Assembly (NCBI GenBank): GCA_963854835.1
Contig: OY978529.1
Coordinates: forward strand, 47,487,821 to 47,551,820
Direction of reading: 5' to 3'
Source: Megamerina dolium
Lineage: Eukaryota > Arthropoda > Insecta > Diptera > Megamerinidae
DNA: 64,000 nucleotides
Positions 35,226 to 47,500 of this stretch are shown piece after piece (the stretch's first letter is position 1; each line of letters opens with the position of its first letter). A model generated the notes under the pieces. That model was not told the DNA's origin, ran no database searches, and saw only the letters and a list, made by a program, of their open reading frames with translations. A program made the position numbers and the translations under genes.

Positions 35226-38200
35226 ATGGCAAATCGTTTGCATTTGTATACAGCTTTAATTTTACTCATTTTTGCAAGTTTTGCATATGCGAAATTTGGA
35301 GATAAAATCACACATAAAGATAATGATATGATGCGCAAATCTATAGTGTTTGATAAGAAAACACCAGATGTTTTTTACTGTCCCATGCAGAAGCCGTCGA
35401 CAATGAATAAACTTATAGTAAGGTCAGTTATACACACTCGTACATAATCAAAATACAGAATGTTCTATTCAAATGTGGTGAAACTATTTTAAGTGTAAAT
35501 TAATATTTATAATAGATCACGTCCACTACATAAATTATGCGAATTTGAAGGTCGTCCCTTACCACCTGAATACAAATCAGATTGTTATCAAGACATGGAT
35601 GAATCCGCTTATGCATGCAAGGAAAAGTACAGAATTATGGTAAGACTATTTAAATGAGATCACTTTACAAGTTCCGCAGATTCCATTACCACATGTAAAA
35701 CTTAAGGGACATCACTGCTTCAACCAATCACATAAACAAGCAACATATTTAATTATAATTATTTAATATTTTTAGACAATCATCATATTTTAATTATTTA
35801 GTAATTAATCAATTGGTATACCATGGATTTATTTGAATTTTTCTAATTACAGAAACGATTCGCCAAAGACGAATTCATCACAACCAACAAAAAATAACGC
35901 TATATAATATATACTGACAATTTACTGCAAAAAAAAAAAAATATAATATATTAAACACATCCTATTATTATGCATTACTTCCTTCACTCATGTAAAAATT
36001 AAACTTTGCTTATGAATCAATATTGCCAAATATCATTTATATTATTTATGATTTATTTGCTGTGGGATTGTTATTGAGTTAAATATTAACACATATTTTC
36101 TAACTACTAACCGGCATACATAGGTATCATTTTTATTATATCAAAGCAAGTGCTAAAAAGTACGTAGCAATTCGAAATACATCATCACTTTTAAGTTTTA
36201 TTGTATGAAGAATAGCTTGTTACCAACATAATGAAACGTAAACATTTTTGTTACGATACTATGAATTTATGTAGAATACTGTTTTCATATATTTGTAACC
36301 AAAGTATTCAAAAGTAATTGCGGTAACTATTGTAACCCCACCAGAATAATCCGGTGAGCGATTAGGATATCCACTGTGAACTTAGTAAAGCTTTAATATT
36401 AAAATGAACAAAAATAAATATTTTGTTTTGCTAACTGTTGGTTACTACAATATCAGTAGTGATCAAAATAAAAATCTAAGATTTTTAGGTGTAAAGGTCA
36501 ATTTCGCTACCACTTTCTTAATTCAATTATGATTCAAACTAACCTTAAATTAAATTCATATCAAAGGATTGACAGATTTAATTATGCGAACAGGTGTACG
36601 ACTTTTTATTACATTTTTAATGCATTCTTTTTTTCTGATACTAGTAAATTTTTGTTTACACACACATTTTTTGAATCTATGAACTCATATCAATAGAATA
36701 GACAAACTTCACGATAGTCGTTTCCTCTAAATATGCACATTAAAAAGTAAAACCATTACCTTTTACGTCGCAATGCATGACTTTTGGATGAGCCCATTTT
36801 AAATATGATAATAATACATAATAATTATAATAATAAATAAATAATAAATAAATCGAACGCTTTACCAGCATTGTATAGTACACTTTTTTAAATTATTATA
36901 AATGTCAGATATACTATAGATACCTGTGTATACATTAATATTTAAAAAAAAGAACCCTGAAAACCCATAGGACTCTCATATATTCGAACCACTTCCTCAC
37001 ACATTGCCTCATAAAATAAGTTGTTCCGTGACATCAAGAAATTTATCGCTTCCTTGTTCTTGTAATACAATATAGTTTGTTATTCTAAATAACTGAACAA
37101 ACAATTTTTAAATTCAATATTTATTAATATTGGGACAGTTCGGGAATTTGACAAATCGAACCTGCGATTTCCTTTTAAAAAAATTTCTTTTTGTTCGTAT
37201 GACAACATTGTCAATGGAAAAATATTAGGTTTGTTCGCTTACATTACTAACAATCTCTGCCATTGAGAGAATATGAACGAGAATATGATATGAGAAAATA
37301 TATAGAAAGTACGCGAACGAAAACCTATCAGAAACTTGCAAATTGACAATCACAGTACGTAATTGACAGTTGGATGTTTTTTTTTATCGGTGATTGAAAG
37401 TGATGACCATGGTATAATAATACAAGATAGAGCCATTAGAGAGAGTTCTCACGAATGAAGGAGAAAAAGTAAATAAAACAACAACAGACATATGGGAAAA
37501 GAAGTAAAAGAAGTAGAAAAGGAAACAACAGAAGTAGAAAATAAAACTACAAACACACTAGTTTGACACTATAAGAACTCAGTTTCTGACATTAGGTCTG
37601 ATTGTTTACTTTTCCAGTAAGAATTATCCAGCAACGAAATTTTAGAGAGTAAGAAAGAATTCGCTCTCAAACAGAAAATTATCCAAAAAAAGTAAACAAA
37701 CAGCAATTTGTAAAAACTTGCAAGATAACAGAAACAGCTGATTTTGAATATAAATTTCAATATCAGCGATTCCAAGCAACTTGCCTCGAGAACGCAAAGT
37801 TTTTTTGCTGAATACTAGTTCAAAGGACTTCAATTAACTAACAACACCTAATTCTAAACCTAATCCATTGGCACACTTCAAGAATATTCGGTTGTTGCCA
37901 TATGTGTTTCAATCATATGTTTTTCTTGCTTGCAAATTGTTACAGGTAAAAATTTATTCAGTAAAAATTTGTAAGTTCTCTAACAGCGAACTGTCATTTT
38001 ACGCTCTCGTTTTCGCTATCGTTGCAAGTTTTTTGGTGTTAACAATCACGATTTGACAAAAAACAAACAAACATACCTATAATAAGGCGCAGCAAAGAGG
38101 AATCCTTTACAATTGCTCTACCTTCGTTATTTATGATCACAAACTATCAGATCTTTTCAATTTTTACGCTCCCATTTTTTGGATTCTCTGTCACATAAAT

Positions 38201-39717
38201 CGAGTACGCGAAGGCTTTCCTGTCGACAATTGTTAACAATGATTGAAAGTTGTTTGTTTCGAACAAACCTATTGTTTAACACGTTCATGACATTGCTGAC
38301 AACCTAGAAAGTTTCAATATTTATCCGAAAATGACTGAAAATATATCAAGTATTTCGGATAGGTCTATCTAGTAGCATGATGTTCTCTCATAACATATGC
38401 GTATCAGCTGTTTAGTACACTGTATACAATAAACAAAACATATGTTTGCAATGTGATAAAAGGATTACACACGATTGTAGTTGAATTGTATACAAATTTT
38501 ATATTATAGTATACAAAACTGCTAATGATTTGTCATTATCATTTTGTTAGATTCATAAAAAATTTGGGGCTAATTTTTCGGTATGTTAGTAGGCTAAATT
38601 TATTTTTATAATAAGAACCTTGACATTTTAGCATCCGTCCAGTATGAAGAGGATGAAATCGCAATATCTTAAAGCGTTAGCATCTGTGACATGTATATAG
38701 TATAGTTCTTTTAATTTTTTTCTAATTTCAATTTTTCACTTTTTTAAACTATCATTCGTACTTAGTCACTATGGATGTGTATGTGTTACACATAATAAAA
38801 AATTGTCTTTTCAATCTATCCTTTTACTTATCTGCATGCAATTTCATACAACTTTTCTTCTTTCAATTTTATAAATATACTATTTAATACTTTCCATTAA
38901 AACGAAAATAACTAATTCATTTTAAAAAACTTTACATACATCAACGACTGGACTGAATTTCGGATTGATATTACTTACAAAAAAAAAATTAAGAAAGAAT
39001 GAAAAAGATGCAAACAACCGCGTAATCCAGATTAATTAACATGCACAGTCCATGAAAAGCATATAAATGCTTTAATCTCGGATAAACCACGCACATCCAT
39101 TTCACACAGAAAAATCCTAAAATGAACTAAACAAAATTGGTTATTTTTTATTAAAGAAATAACGAAAAGGTATTATTTACAAACATTATAGTCTATGCTC
39201 TTATACATGATCGGGATTATTCACAAAATTATCTGCTTAAATACATTTATGTATATTTAACAATTTGAGCCGTTCTACATGAAAGTGTTTAAGTAATTTT
39301 TGTAATTAAATTAATAATTATGATTGTTTGGTTTAAAATTTACGTGATTTAGAACATTTAAAAAAAGTTACATTTTCATTTGAAATGGCTCATATAAAAA
39401 GGCTGTGAATTTTCCTGTGCATACTATGTACAATATATTTACTTCCATTTTTTATAATCCGTTTTGATTTAACCTTACACTTTTTGTTTTACATTTTCTA
39501 TATTCTATTGCTATCCATTTCTTTTTTTTTTGTTTTTTTAGAAATTCCAATTTCATTTTAATAAATCAATAATAACTTATATTATTCTTGTATTTTATAG
39601 ATGCGCAAATATCCCCCAGGTAGTGATCAACCATTCAATGGTACCCGCTTAAAACGCTTTTTGGAGATGGATGTTGATATTGTTCAGAAAATGGAAAACC
39701 ACGAAAATGAAGCATAG
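35226..39717 (+). CDS. Small secreted four-cysteine protein, two alternative last exons
   Basis: I do not recognise the family. Shared exons are 35226-35422 and 35516-35639. They end in phase 0 and can join either 35853-35897 (total 121 codons plus TAA) or 39601-39717 (total 145 codons plus TAG). Residues 1-22 form a clear signal peptide (hydrophobic core LILLIFASF, likely cleavage after AYA). The mature part has cysteines at 52, 74, 89 and 100, enough for two disulfides. The proximal tail adds 14 residues ending TTNKK. The distal one adds 38 residues, starting MRKYPPGSDQPF and ending in an acidic helix-like stretch. The first donor is AG|GTCAGT; the upstream GTAAGG would break the frame. The product is probably extracellular. 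Function is unknown. Confidence 0.75.
35853..35897 (+). CDS. Proximal alternative last exon of the secreted-protein gene
   Basis: It follows a good acceptor (TCTAATTACAG) and encodes KRFAKDEFITTNKK and then TAA. An ATTAAA polyadenylation-like hexamer stands at 35950. Use of this exon gives the short, basic-tailed isoform. Confidence 0.55.
   Translation, partial: KRFAKDEFITTNKK
35898..39600. other. Intron/3' region between the alternative last exons
   Basis: 3.7 kb of AT-rich sequence. It contains an eroded inverted-repeat element related to MITE family B near 37215-37390, and a repeat shared with 41.1-41.6 kb (about 37430-38280). No other gene is supported. Confidence 0.5.
37215..38280. repeat. 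Interspersed repeat, MITE B-related end plus shared block
   Basis: The part at 37215-37380 is a diverged match to the 25670-25810 interior of MITE family B, with shared words such as CCTATCAGAAACTTG and ACGTAATTGACAG. The parts at 37430-37520 and 38120-38180, read on the minus strand, match 41150-41240 and 41530-41560. The segments between them differ, so one copy carries an insertion or the element is composite. Confidence 0.5.
39601..39717 (+). CDS. Distal alternative last exon of the secreted-protein gene
   Basis: The acceptor is TTGTATTTTATAG. The exon encodes 38 residues and TAG. The frame is phase 0, matching the donor at 35639. An AATAAA signal lies 94 bases past the stop at 39811. 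The first codon is ATG, but no upstream evidence suggests a separate gene. Confidence 0.6.
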   Translation: MRKYPPGSDQPFNGTRLKRFLEMDVDIVQKMENHENEA

Positions 39718-39810
39718 AAAGATCCCATAAATAATAGAATCGTTAAAAAAATGTGTAATTTCTTTTCTAATTTCATTGCTATAATTAGCTGTTTGATATA
39801 TTTCGCTCTT

Positions 39811-39816
39811 AATAAA
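39811..39816 (+). promoter_or_regulatory. Polyadenylation signal AATAAA
   Basis: A canonical hexamer 94 bases downstream of the long-isoform stop codon. It is the likely cleavage signal for the distal exon. Confidence 0.55.
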
Positions 39817-40379
39817 AGTTCTCACTAACCAAAGTATAACATAATGTCCTCATTAATAAAATAAACCCACTAGAAGGATTGAATACAAAGAATGGAATTC
39901 AAATTTGTTTACTTCTAAATTCAGTAAATATTTTCCTTTGTTTTGAAAAATATCAATATTTATTTATAATGGAAAATAATTAATAAATCCACTTTACCAC
40001 ATCTTACTAAACAAAAATAAATTTTTATAATTTTAACAAGTTCAGCGGACTATGGTGTGAGAGATCCAGCCAGTAATTCCAATTTTTTACTTGCAAAAGA
40101 TTCAATTCGTCGAGCATGCATTTTGAAGCTCGTTTTTAGTTTCGTAAACAACAATTTGTTCATTGGGGAAAAACAAGAGTTGGTTCCATATCCGCGGCAT
40201 AACCGATTAATTATGCTGTTGTATAATTCTTAAGGCAATGTAATAGTTTGTTTACACTGGAATGAAGTTTGGGCTTCCGGCAACGAAATTTTGAGACATC
40301 GTTGAAGCGTGTCCATCAGTTATAGATGAAATTTCGTTGAATTGAGAAGTCTAGCCCTCTCTCTAAAAACGAAAACCAC
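39817..40379. other. Intergenic, nothing recognised
   Basis: AT-rich spacer with no supportable feature. Confidence 0.35.
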
Positions 40380-40640
40380 ACTCTATATGTATTTCATTAT
40401 GCTTGTCCTCACATATGGTGCAAAAGCTTGGTGACTTTCCGTCTACGAAGAGTTTGGTTCGCATTTTTCAGAGAAATAATCTACACAGCATTGGAGATAT
40501 GTCGCGAGTGCCGGATATGGTACACCCAAATATGGTTAGTGACATGGTTAAGCTCATAAAAATCCAATGTCACGGTCATATTGACCTTATGAGGAACACG
40601 AAGGCGCTATATTAGGAGCCTGTTGGAGGTCATATACTAA
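40380..40640 (+). mobile_element. RTE-type LINE, diverged C-terminal fragment
   Basis: Shifting frames read LTYGAKAW, then LVRIF(Q/E)R-like sequence, then VKLIKIQCHGHIDLMRNTKA and a final EPVGG. These align with the part of the RTE element after the reverse transcriptase (see 17250-17350). It is inactive. Confidence 0.5.
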
Positions 40641-41109
40641 AAGGAAGACTCCGGTAGAAAGAAGAAAATAGATGCCGAACCACTTTGGTTGTAAACACGG
40701 TATACCTTGGGTTGTGATAGTAAAAATAGTAAGTGAATAGATACAGTATGACGAATAGGAATAAGAATAGGTCTAAAGTCATTTAGTGTTACTAACGGGA
40801 TTTGGTATAGGATATAGGGATATATGTATGCCTTGCAAGCACCTTTGATACATTACATGAGCATCTATCCACCTAGTTCTGACGTTCTGTGAATGATAAA
40901 TAGAACAAAAATTAATCAAGTCATATTTTCTATAATAAAGTCGAATCGAGCATTAAAATCTACCAACATATGCTGTTTCGTAGCATTTGTTTGCAGATAC
41001 TGCATGATAATTTTACCATCAAAGTGTAAACTGCATTGTCATGCAATCAGTTAAAAGCCATGGTAGAAGAATAGAGGTAGATCAATAAGAGAAAATTCAA
41101 CAATAACAA

Positions 41110-41610
41110 ATACGTATGTAAGTGTCAAACTCGTTTGTTTGTTTTTTTCTTTCTTACTTCTTCTTCTTTCCGTATACGTGTGTTGTTGTTTTGTTCGTGA
41201 GTACTCTCTCTTATTGCTCTATCTTTATAATTATACCTTTTTCATAATTATACCTTTAATTGGTCTTATAGCCACGGCGCATTGAGGGTAATACACTATC
41301 ATTGTTTTTTTGTTGCAGTTGTTATTGTATTGAGCAACGACCCCACAAAAGAGAGAAATAAACAGTGTAGACACATTGCAGCAAAAGATAAAATATTGAC
41401 GAGGGGGTAAAATAAAAAAAAAAACATTGAAAGTGTAATTTTCATTTTTTATAGATAGCAATGCAGCGGCAGTTGAGTTTTCTTCGTTCGCATAATCGAT
41501 TTATGTGAGAGAATCTAAAAATAAGAGCATAAAAATTGAAGAGATCTGATAGTAAAATTGTTGCCATCACTTTCGTCTATAGAAGAAACCCACGTTATCT
41601 ACATGTTGAC
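41110..41610. repeat. Second copy of the 37.4-38.3 kb repeat
   Basis: Blocks such as TGTTGTTGTTTTGTTCGTGA, CTCTATCTTTATAATTATAC and AGCATAAAAATTGAAGAGAT match the minus strand of 37430-38280 with scattered differences. Outside these blocks I see nothing recognisable. Confidence 0.5.
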
Positions 41611-43559
41611 AGTTGTTGCAATATTAGAGCCGCAGTTAATTCTATACTACTTAATTCATACAAATAATGACGTTTTGACGAAAGCGTGACTGAATGAATT
41701 TGTAATACGAAATTGGGTGCACACACGAAAATGTCTCGTCGTTTTGCATTATTTTGCATAAATAAATAAGAGCATTCGTTATATCTTGTTCGACGGTAGG
41801 TTTTCTCGATATGCCGGAAGACATGTGGGTTAGTTTGAGGTACAATTGAAACTACATACAAATGTCAGAAAAGTATTGACACGATCTGGCAACGCATGTA
41901 TAACATGTCAATTAGCAAGTTTACTATAGTTTATTCATTTTGACACATCTTAATTTTTGTAAAAGTAATAAAGGACAAAGCTATAAAATCAATGTGCTCT
42001 AATTGTGTACATATATGGTTGTGCTGCTTGCTCTGAAGCATTCGAGCATATTTGACTGAACTCTGAATACGAAACAGTATTTGTAGATGAAAACGATGTA
42101 AAATAAAAACGAAGACGAAATTTTTTCGCCAGTACAAGAGACTCTGAAGTTTTTCATAAGTTTTTAGAAGAAAGTTTTTAGCTAAATATTTCAAAAATAT
42201 TCGTGTAAATTTATCGCACAAATCTCGCAGAAACTCGTTCGTTGTAATAGAGGTAATTGAATAACAAAGGTTTCATCAGCGTTTGATAATGGAAAAAGTT
42301 AAAAATTTTGTTAGAAAATTATCGAAAAAATGGAACAAATTTAAGGCTCATGCCTCTGCCACTACAGCTTAATTTATGAAAATTTTTTTTTCGAATTAAA
42401 AAAATTTCAATATTCGTACATAGAAATTTGCTTGGACGATTGATGGTTAATTTTTTTTTTGTTTCCACGTCGTCACCTAAGTTATATGCATCCTCTTTTC
42501 ATTGTTTTTGCATAGATATAATTTATATTTTATTTGATGTGGTTAAATTCATACGAACTGTCTTAATTTTGTGGAAAACGTTCGCAAAGTGCAACTTGTC
42601 AAGTCAAATTTGTTTATTGACACTGAATGACTGGATTCGTGTATTTAAGACTCATTTATCGATTTTGTGATAGTACAGACATTGAAAAGATCCTTAATAA
42701 TTTTATTTGTAATTAAAGTGAATAAAAGAATTATTTAAAATATGATATCAAATTAACCTATTGCATGGGCCATTCCCAAAAAGGAGATACCAAGAAAATC
42801 AACATATATGGAGCAAAAAGTAGAAAAACGCAACAACCATAGAAAGTTACTAAGTATAGTACCTAAACAAACATTTCGAAAGCTTCTTGATTAATTGTCA
42901 TTAGATATTTATTGTTAACATGTATTATATACAATATTTAGCATTGAATTATATTCAAAACTACCACACAGACACACAAACAAAATGAATGTGGGTTGAG
43001 TCATACTTCTTCGTTTCCAGATATTTGAATATTCGTCTTTTTTAAAAAGGAAAATCGTAAATCGCAGAGTATTGTTTGCCATTTCCGTCTTCAGTGCGTA
43101 ACCAAATCGAGTTACTATCCTTTATCCACATACTAGGAAAAAATTTATGCTAAATTTCAGGAAAAGTTTTACCGTTTGGATCGCAATTTTAAACGTACAC
43201 AAATAATGGAAAAAAGATTCAGGGATAGAGGAATTTTCAAGTATTATTATCCAATTGTTTTTTGAGTGAAAAGGCTTCCACTTTCCAGAAATGTCTCATA
43301 TAACTAGGCGCCATACTCGGTTCTCAAATCCACAGTTAATTTTTTTGTTCAGTCAAATTAAAAATTTTAAATTATAAATCAGTACGCTAATCCTTTCAGA
43401 TCGGAGAGATAAATATTTTAGATATCGTAAACCACGACAGAAATACTTTGTGTAGGTGTTGTTGGATGGGCTAATGTTCCATTCCAGAACGCACTTGTGA
43501 ACAAACGGCAGTCATCAATCAGCATCAAGGCGAAATTGTTCACTTACACTGAAACCCGC
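41611..43559. other. Intergenic, nothing recognised
   Basis: About 1.9 kb with no supportable gene. The ORFs at 41595-41861, 41931-42221 and 42428-42670 have no domain or splice context. Confidence 0.4.
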
Positions 43560-43920
43560 TATTAGGGAGCAGCACAGTGTGAAACGGAGTACGAAGAGAT
43601 GTATTTTCAGGGGCAGGAAGAGGAAGCTGGAAAAGCGCTAGTATGATGATATAGAGATTTGTCGCGACAGGAGTGAGATTTGAAAATGATTCAAGAAGAT
43701 TAAGCGCATGAGTGAAGGTTCCTTCTGTCAACGAAAACGGGAATCTAGTTACAGATATCCAGACTATACAGAACCTATCAATGGATCAGTTTTGCAAATT
43801 ACTGATTACGCGAACACTCCAATTACGAATGATGGTGCTGTTCCACCACATGAATATGACATTAAGCAGACATAATGGGGCTGAAGAAAAACAAAGCTGC
43901 AGGAACTAATGGCCTGTTTT
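43560..43920 (+). mobile_element. RTE-type LINE fragment (endonuclease/RT junction)
   Basis: Words such as TGTCGCGACAGGAGTGAGAT and ATTAAGCGCATGAGTGAAGG match the 16381-16440 part of the RTE element. The frame then reads ENGNLVTDIQT and, further on, KKNKAAGTNGL, the linker that precedes the reverse transcriptase. It is diverged and broken. Confidence 0.6.
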
Positions 43921-44578
43921 CCGGTCTTTTTTTTTTTTTTTTGACATCAAGACGACAAGCGGCTTTTGTGCATGCATCAACTTACAAACTGAATATGGGT
44001 GGAGGAACGCAAACATCCCCTATGGCGACTCCACTATTTGCGCCAACACAATGGAATATGTCAAACCTGATGTTCCTTTCGGAACACGCTGGAGGACGCA
44101 GGCAATGAGCAAGACTCAAATTCCGGCCGAAGGATTAAGTACTGAAGGAAAAAGTTGGATGTGAGACTTGTTCATTGCTCAGCAGCATCAAAATTCTCAA
44201 TAGCAACAACTCTGAGAAAACATTTAGTTTGTAGTTTTTTCGTACAACGAACATCACTTGCCTAAGTAACATCTGTCCTCCGACCTATGAATTTCCACTA
44301 TCTATCAAGTTTATAATATTTATTGCTTTACGTTTATTGATATATACATTTACGTTTACATTCAAAATGTTTTGTGAGGGAAAAACTTTACAAAACCTCA
44401 AATTAATAATTAAAAACTAAGAAATTTCTATTTTCTATTTTCATTTCATTGTTAGAAAGAATTCAATTATTCTCATAACCACAAAATTGGATTGTGCCTA
44501 ATTCAAACGACATATATACTTATTAAATTATAAAGTTATTTCGTAAAGGAAGGAAAGAAAAAACTACTTGAAAACAAT
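43921..44578. other. Cnot4 5' flank
   Basis: A T-run-containing spacer that should hold the Cnot4 promoter and 5' UTR. No clear core promoter element could be assigned. Confidence 0.4.
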
Positions 44579-47500
44579 ATGAACGGTTTGAACAATAGCA
44601 ACGACGACGTGGTAGAATGCCCATTGTGTATGGAACCATTGGAGGTTGATGATCTGAACTTCTATCCATGCACTTGTGGTTATCAGGTAATTTTGATGAT
44701 ATATTATTTGTATATTTTCTCTTATTAATAGTATATTATTTTGTAGATTTGTAGATTTTGCTGGCATAGAATCCGTACGGATGAGAATGAATTATGTCCA
44801 GCATGTCGTAAAGAATATCCTGAAAATCCGGCGGATTTCACCCCTCTAACTCAAGAGGAGGTAAATTAGTTATTATTAATGATTGCATTTAATGAATTTG
44901 TCTAAAATGGACTTCTATCTTTTTTAGATGATAGCCTTTAAGTCGCAGAAACGACAACGCGATCAACAACGAAAGCAAAAAATTACTGAAAATCGCAAGC
45001 ATTTGGCTAACGTTCGTGTAGTTCAAAAGAATCTGGTATTTGTCGTTGGTTTGCCTCCAAGACTGGCGGATGCCGATGTAAGTTTATAATATATGAGATT
45101 AGAATGAATCGAATCGAATGGCTCTCAGGCTCCCAACTGAGATGATTTTCTATTGTATTAGGGCTTTAGCTCTACAAAATATATTCACAATTTGGATTAA
45201 CTGAATCCAAGTAGACTGTATTGTTTACTATTCAAAATCACACAACAAGTGTAGAGTTTGCTAATGATTTAATTATGAAATATCATACATAGAGAGTCCA
45301 AAATTCGTCCTTCTGTTGAGCACGGTCACAACGCCGGTACAACAATTTATTATAACGATGAATTATGCGATCAAATTTAAATCATATTACCGAATTAAAT
45401 TTACCCACCTCTTTTGGTAAAAAGTGCCTTACTATATCGATTGTAAGAAACGAAATGGTTTCGTCTCCTTAGTTTACAAATAATTGCTGTCACAGACGAG
45501 CTGCCATTCGATTTTAGTAAATATAAATATTGTTTGTGTGTTTTTTTAAACATTTTTTCTCAATTTCCTATTAGATTCTAAAAAAGCACGAATATTTCGG
45601 AAAGTATGGTAAAATTCATAAAGTTGTGATAAATCCAAGCACTACTTATGCCGGAGTACAAGTAAGTTTAATGTTTAACTTTTTGACTATTATTAGGTAT
45701 GATCAATATTTAATTTTTTTAAATTGCTTATAATATATTTTCGTAAAAGGGACCGTCGGCTTCAGCTTATGTGACGTATGTGCATAATAGTGATGCATTG
45801 AGGGCAATACAAAGCGTGAACAATATAATGATCGATGGACGGCTTATTAAAACTAGCCTGGGAACAACAAAGTACTGCAGTCACTTTATGAAGAATCAGC
45901 AATGTCCTAAAGGAGATTGTATGTATTTGCATGAATTGGGCGATCCAGAAGCCAGCTTCACGAAAGAGGTATACATGATGTTTTACTGGATTAAATCCTT
46001 GTACAAACCACGAAAACTAACTTTATTGTTCTGGCTATTATTCTACAATAGGAAATGCATCAAGGGAAACATCAAGAGTACGAAAAACGATTGCACGATG
46101 CATTAATTGCAACCTCTGGCAGTGTAACCAGTGGTATGGGTCAAGCACCGTTAACATCACCATCACCATCGGCAAGCAGTGGCTCGAATTGTTCGGTGCC
46201 ATGCGGCAATGGCATTAAAAATTGTGATAGCGCTAAAATAGCTGTCAATTGCAATACTACGGTCTCTTCAACAACTTCATCATTATCATCATCGCCACCA
46301 TCGACAACAATGAATGGGGTACCAACGCCGGCCGTAAATACTAATGGTGGCCATCAAAAGGAAGCATGGCCCAGTTTATCAGTATCACCAGTAAATAATA
46401 AAGAACTGATTGTTGGTGGAAGCACCGGAGGAGGCGGCAACAATGGTAATGGTAAGAATAATAAAAAGGAAAAGGCAAAACACGACAAAACGAAGTCAGA
46501 TAGGAACGGTGGCAGCAGCAATAGGCCGAAAAATAAGAACAACACCAATAACAATAATAATTCCAGTATATCATCAGCGGCATCGATTACTGAGTCAATT
46601 GCAGCCTCAACTTCAGAGCATCAAAATTGCAATAATAACAGCAGTAACAGCAGCAGCACCAGCAGCAACAGCAGCAGCAATAATTCCAAATCGAATCGAA
46701 CAGATAAAAATAAAGAAAAACTTCTTACGAATCGGAATAATCATAAAGATGATCAGTCATCATCACAGCATCCATCGAAGGAAAAATGTGCAATTAGTGC
46801 TGATGAAGAGGTGAAACTTATCGATAATTCAGAGAATCAAACAAATACTGATAGTAGTGGCATAGGCAGCGACAGCCAAGGTGTCGACAGTACTACGACC
46901 AACACTATCGGCTCCGGAGGTAAAAGTGAAGAACATCGTTCGTTAAGCTCCAGTAGCAATGGCAGTACCAGCAGTAATAATAGTAGCAGCAATAGCAGTA
47001 GTAGTAGCATTAGCAATACATTTGATGCATCATCGTCAGCACTTAGCGATAGTACTAGTGGTAAAAGCTCACCGGGTAACATATTTCTGGAGTCGTGCTC
47101 AAAGCAGCAGCAACAGCAGCAGCAGCAGCAAAATGCGATTACCAAGAGTGCAGTGCAAACTAAAAATGCACATGAGAACAGAAATCGTGATGACATCAGT
47201 TGCATCTCTTCTAGTCAGCAGCATTCTAAGGACAATGAAGTTGAAGGGCTGACAGATAGTTGCAACAGCAGTGATGTAATAATCGATGAGAAAAATGACA
47301 CCAGTGGAGGGTTACTGAATAACAGCACTTCATCTGACTTGCAACTGTTAAACGGAGTTGGCGTTGATCCTTCGGGTAAGATATATTCTTATACTCTGTG
47401 TTTTAACGTTTTCGTCCGTCTGTTTGAAAAATTTGATATTTTACCTTGGTGTAACGAGATGAACGAAATGAATTAAATAATTGTTTTCCACGTGAATAGA

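Noticed and set aside
46354..46583. Minus-strand ORFs opposite Cnot4 exon 6
   Set aside because: They are antisense shadows of low-complexity coding sequence.
46837..47205. Leucine-rich minus-strand protein
   Set aside because: It is the antisense of Ser and Gln codon repeats in Cnot4 exon 6.
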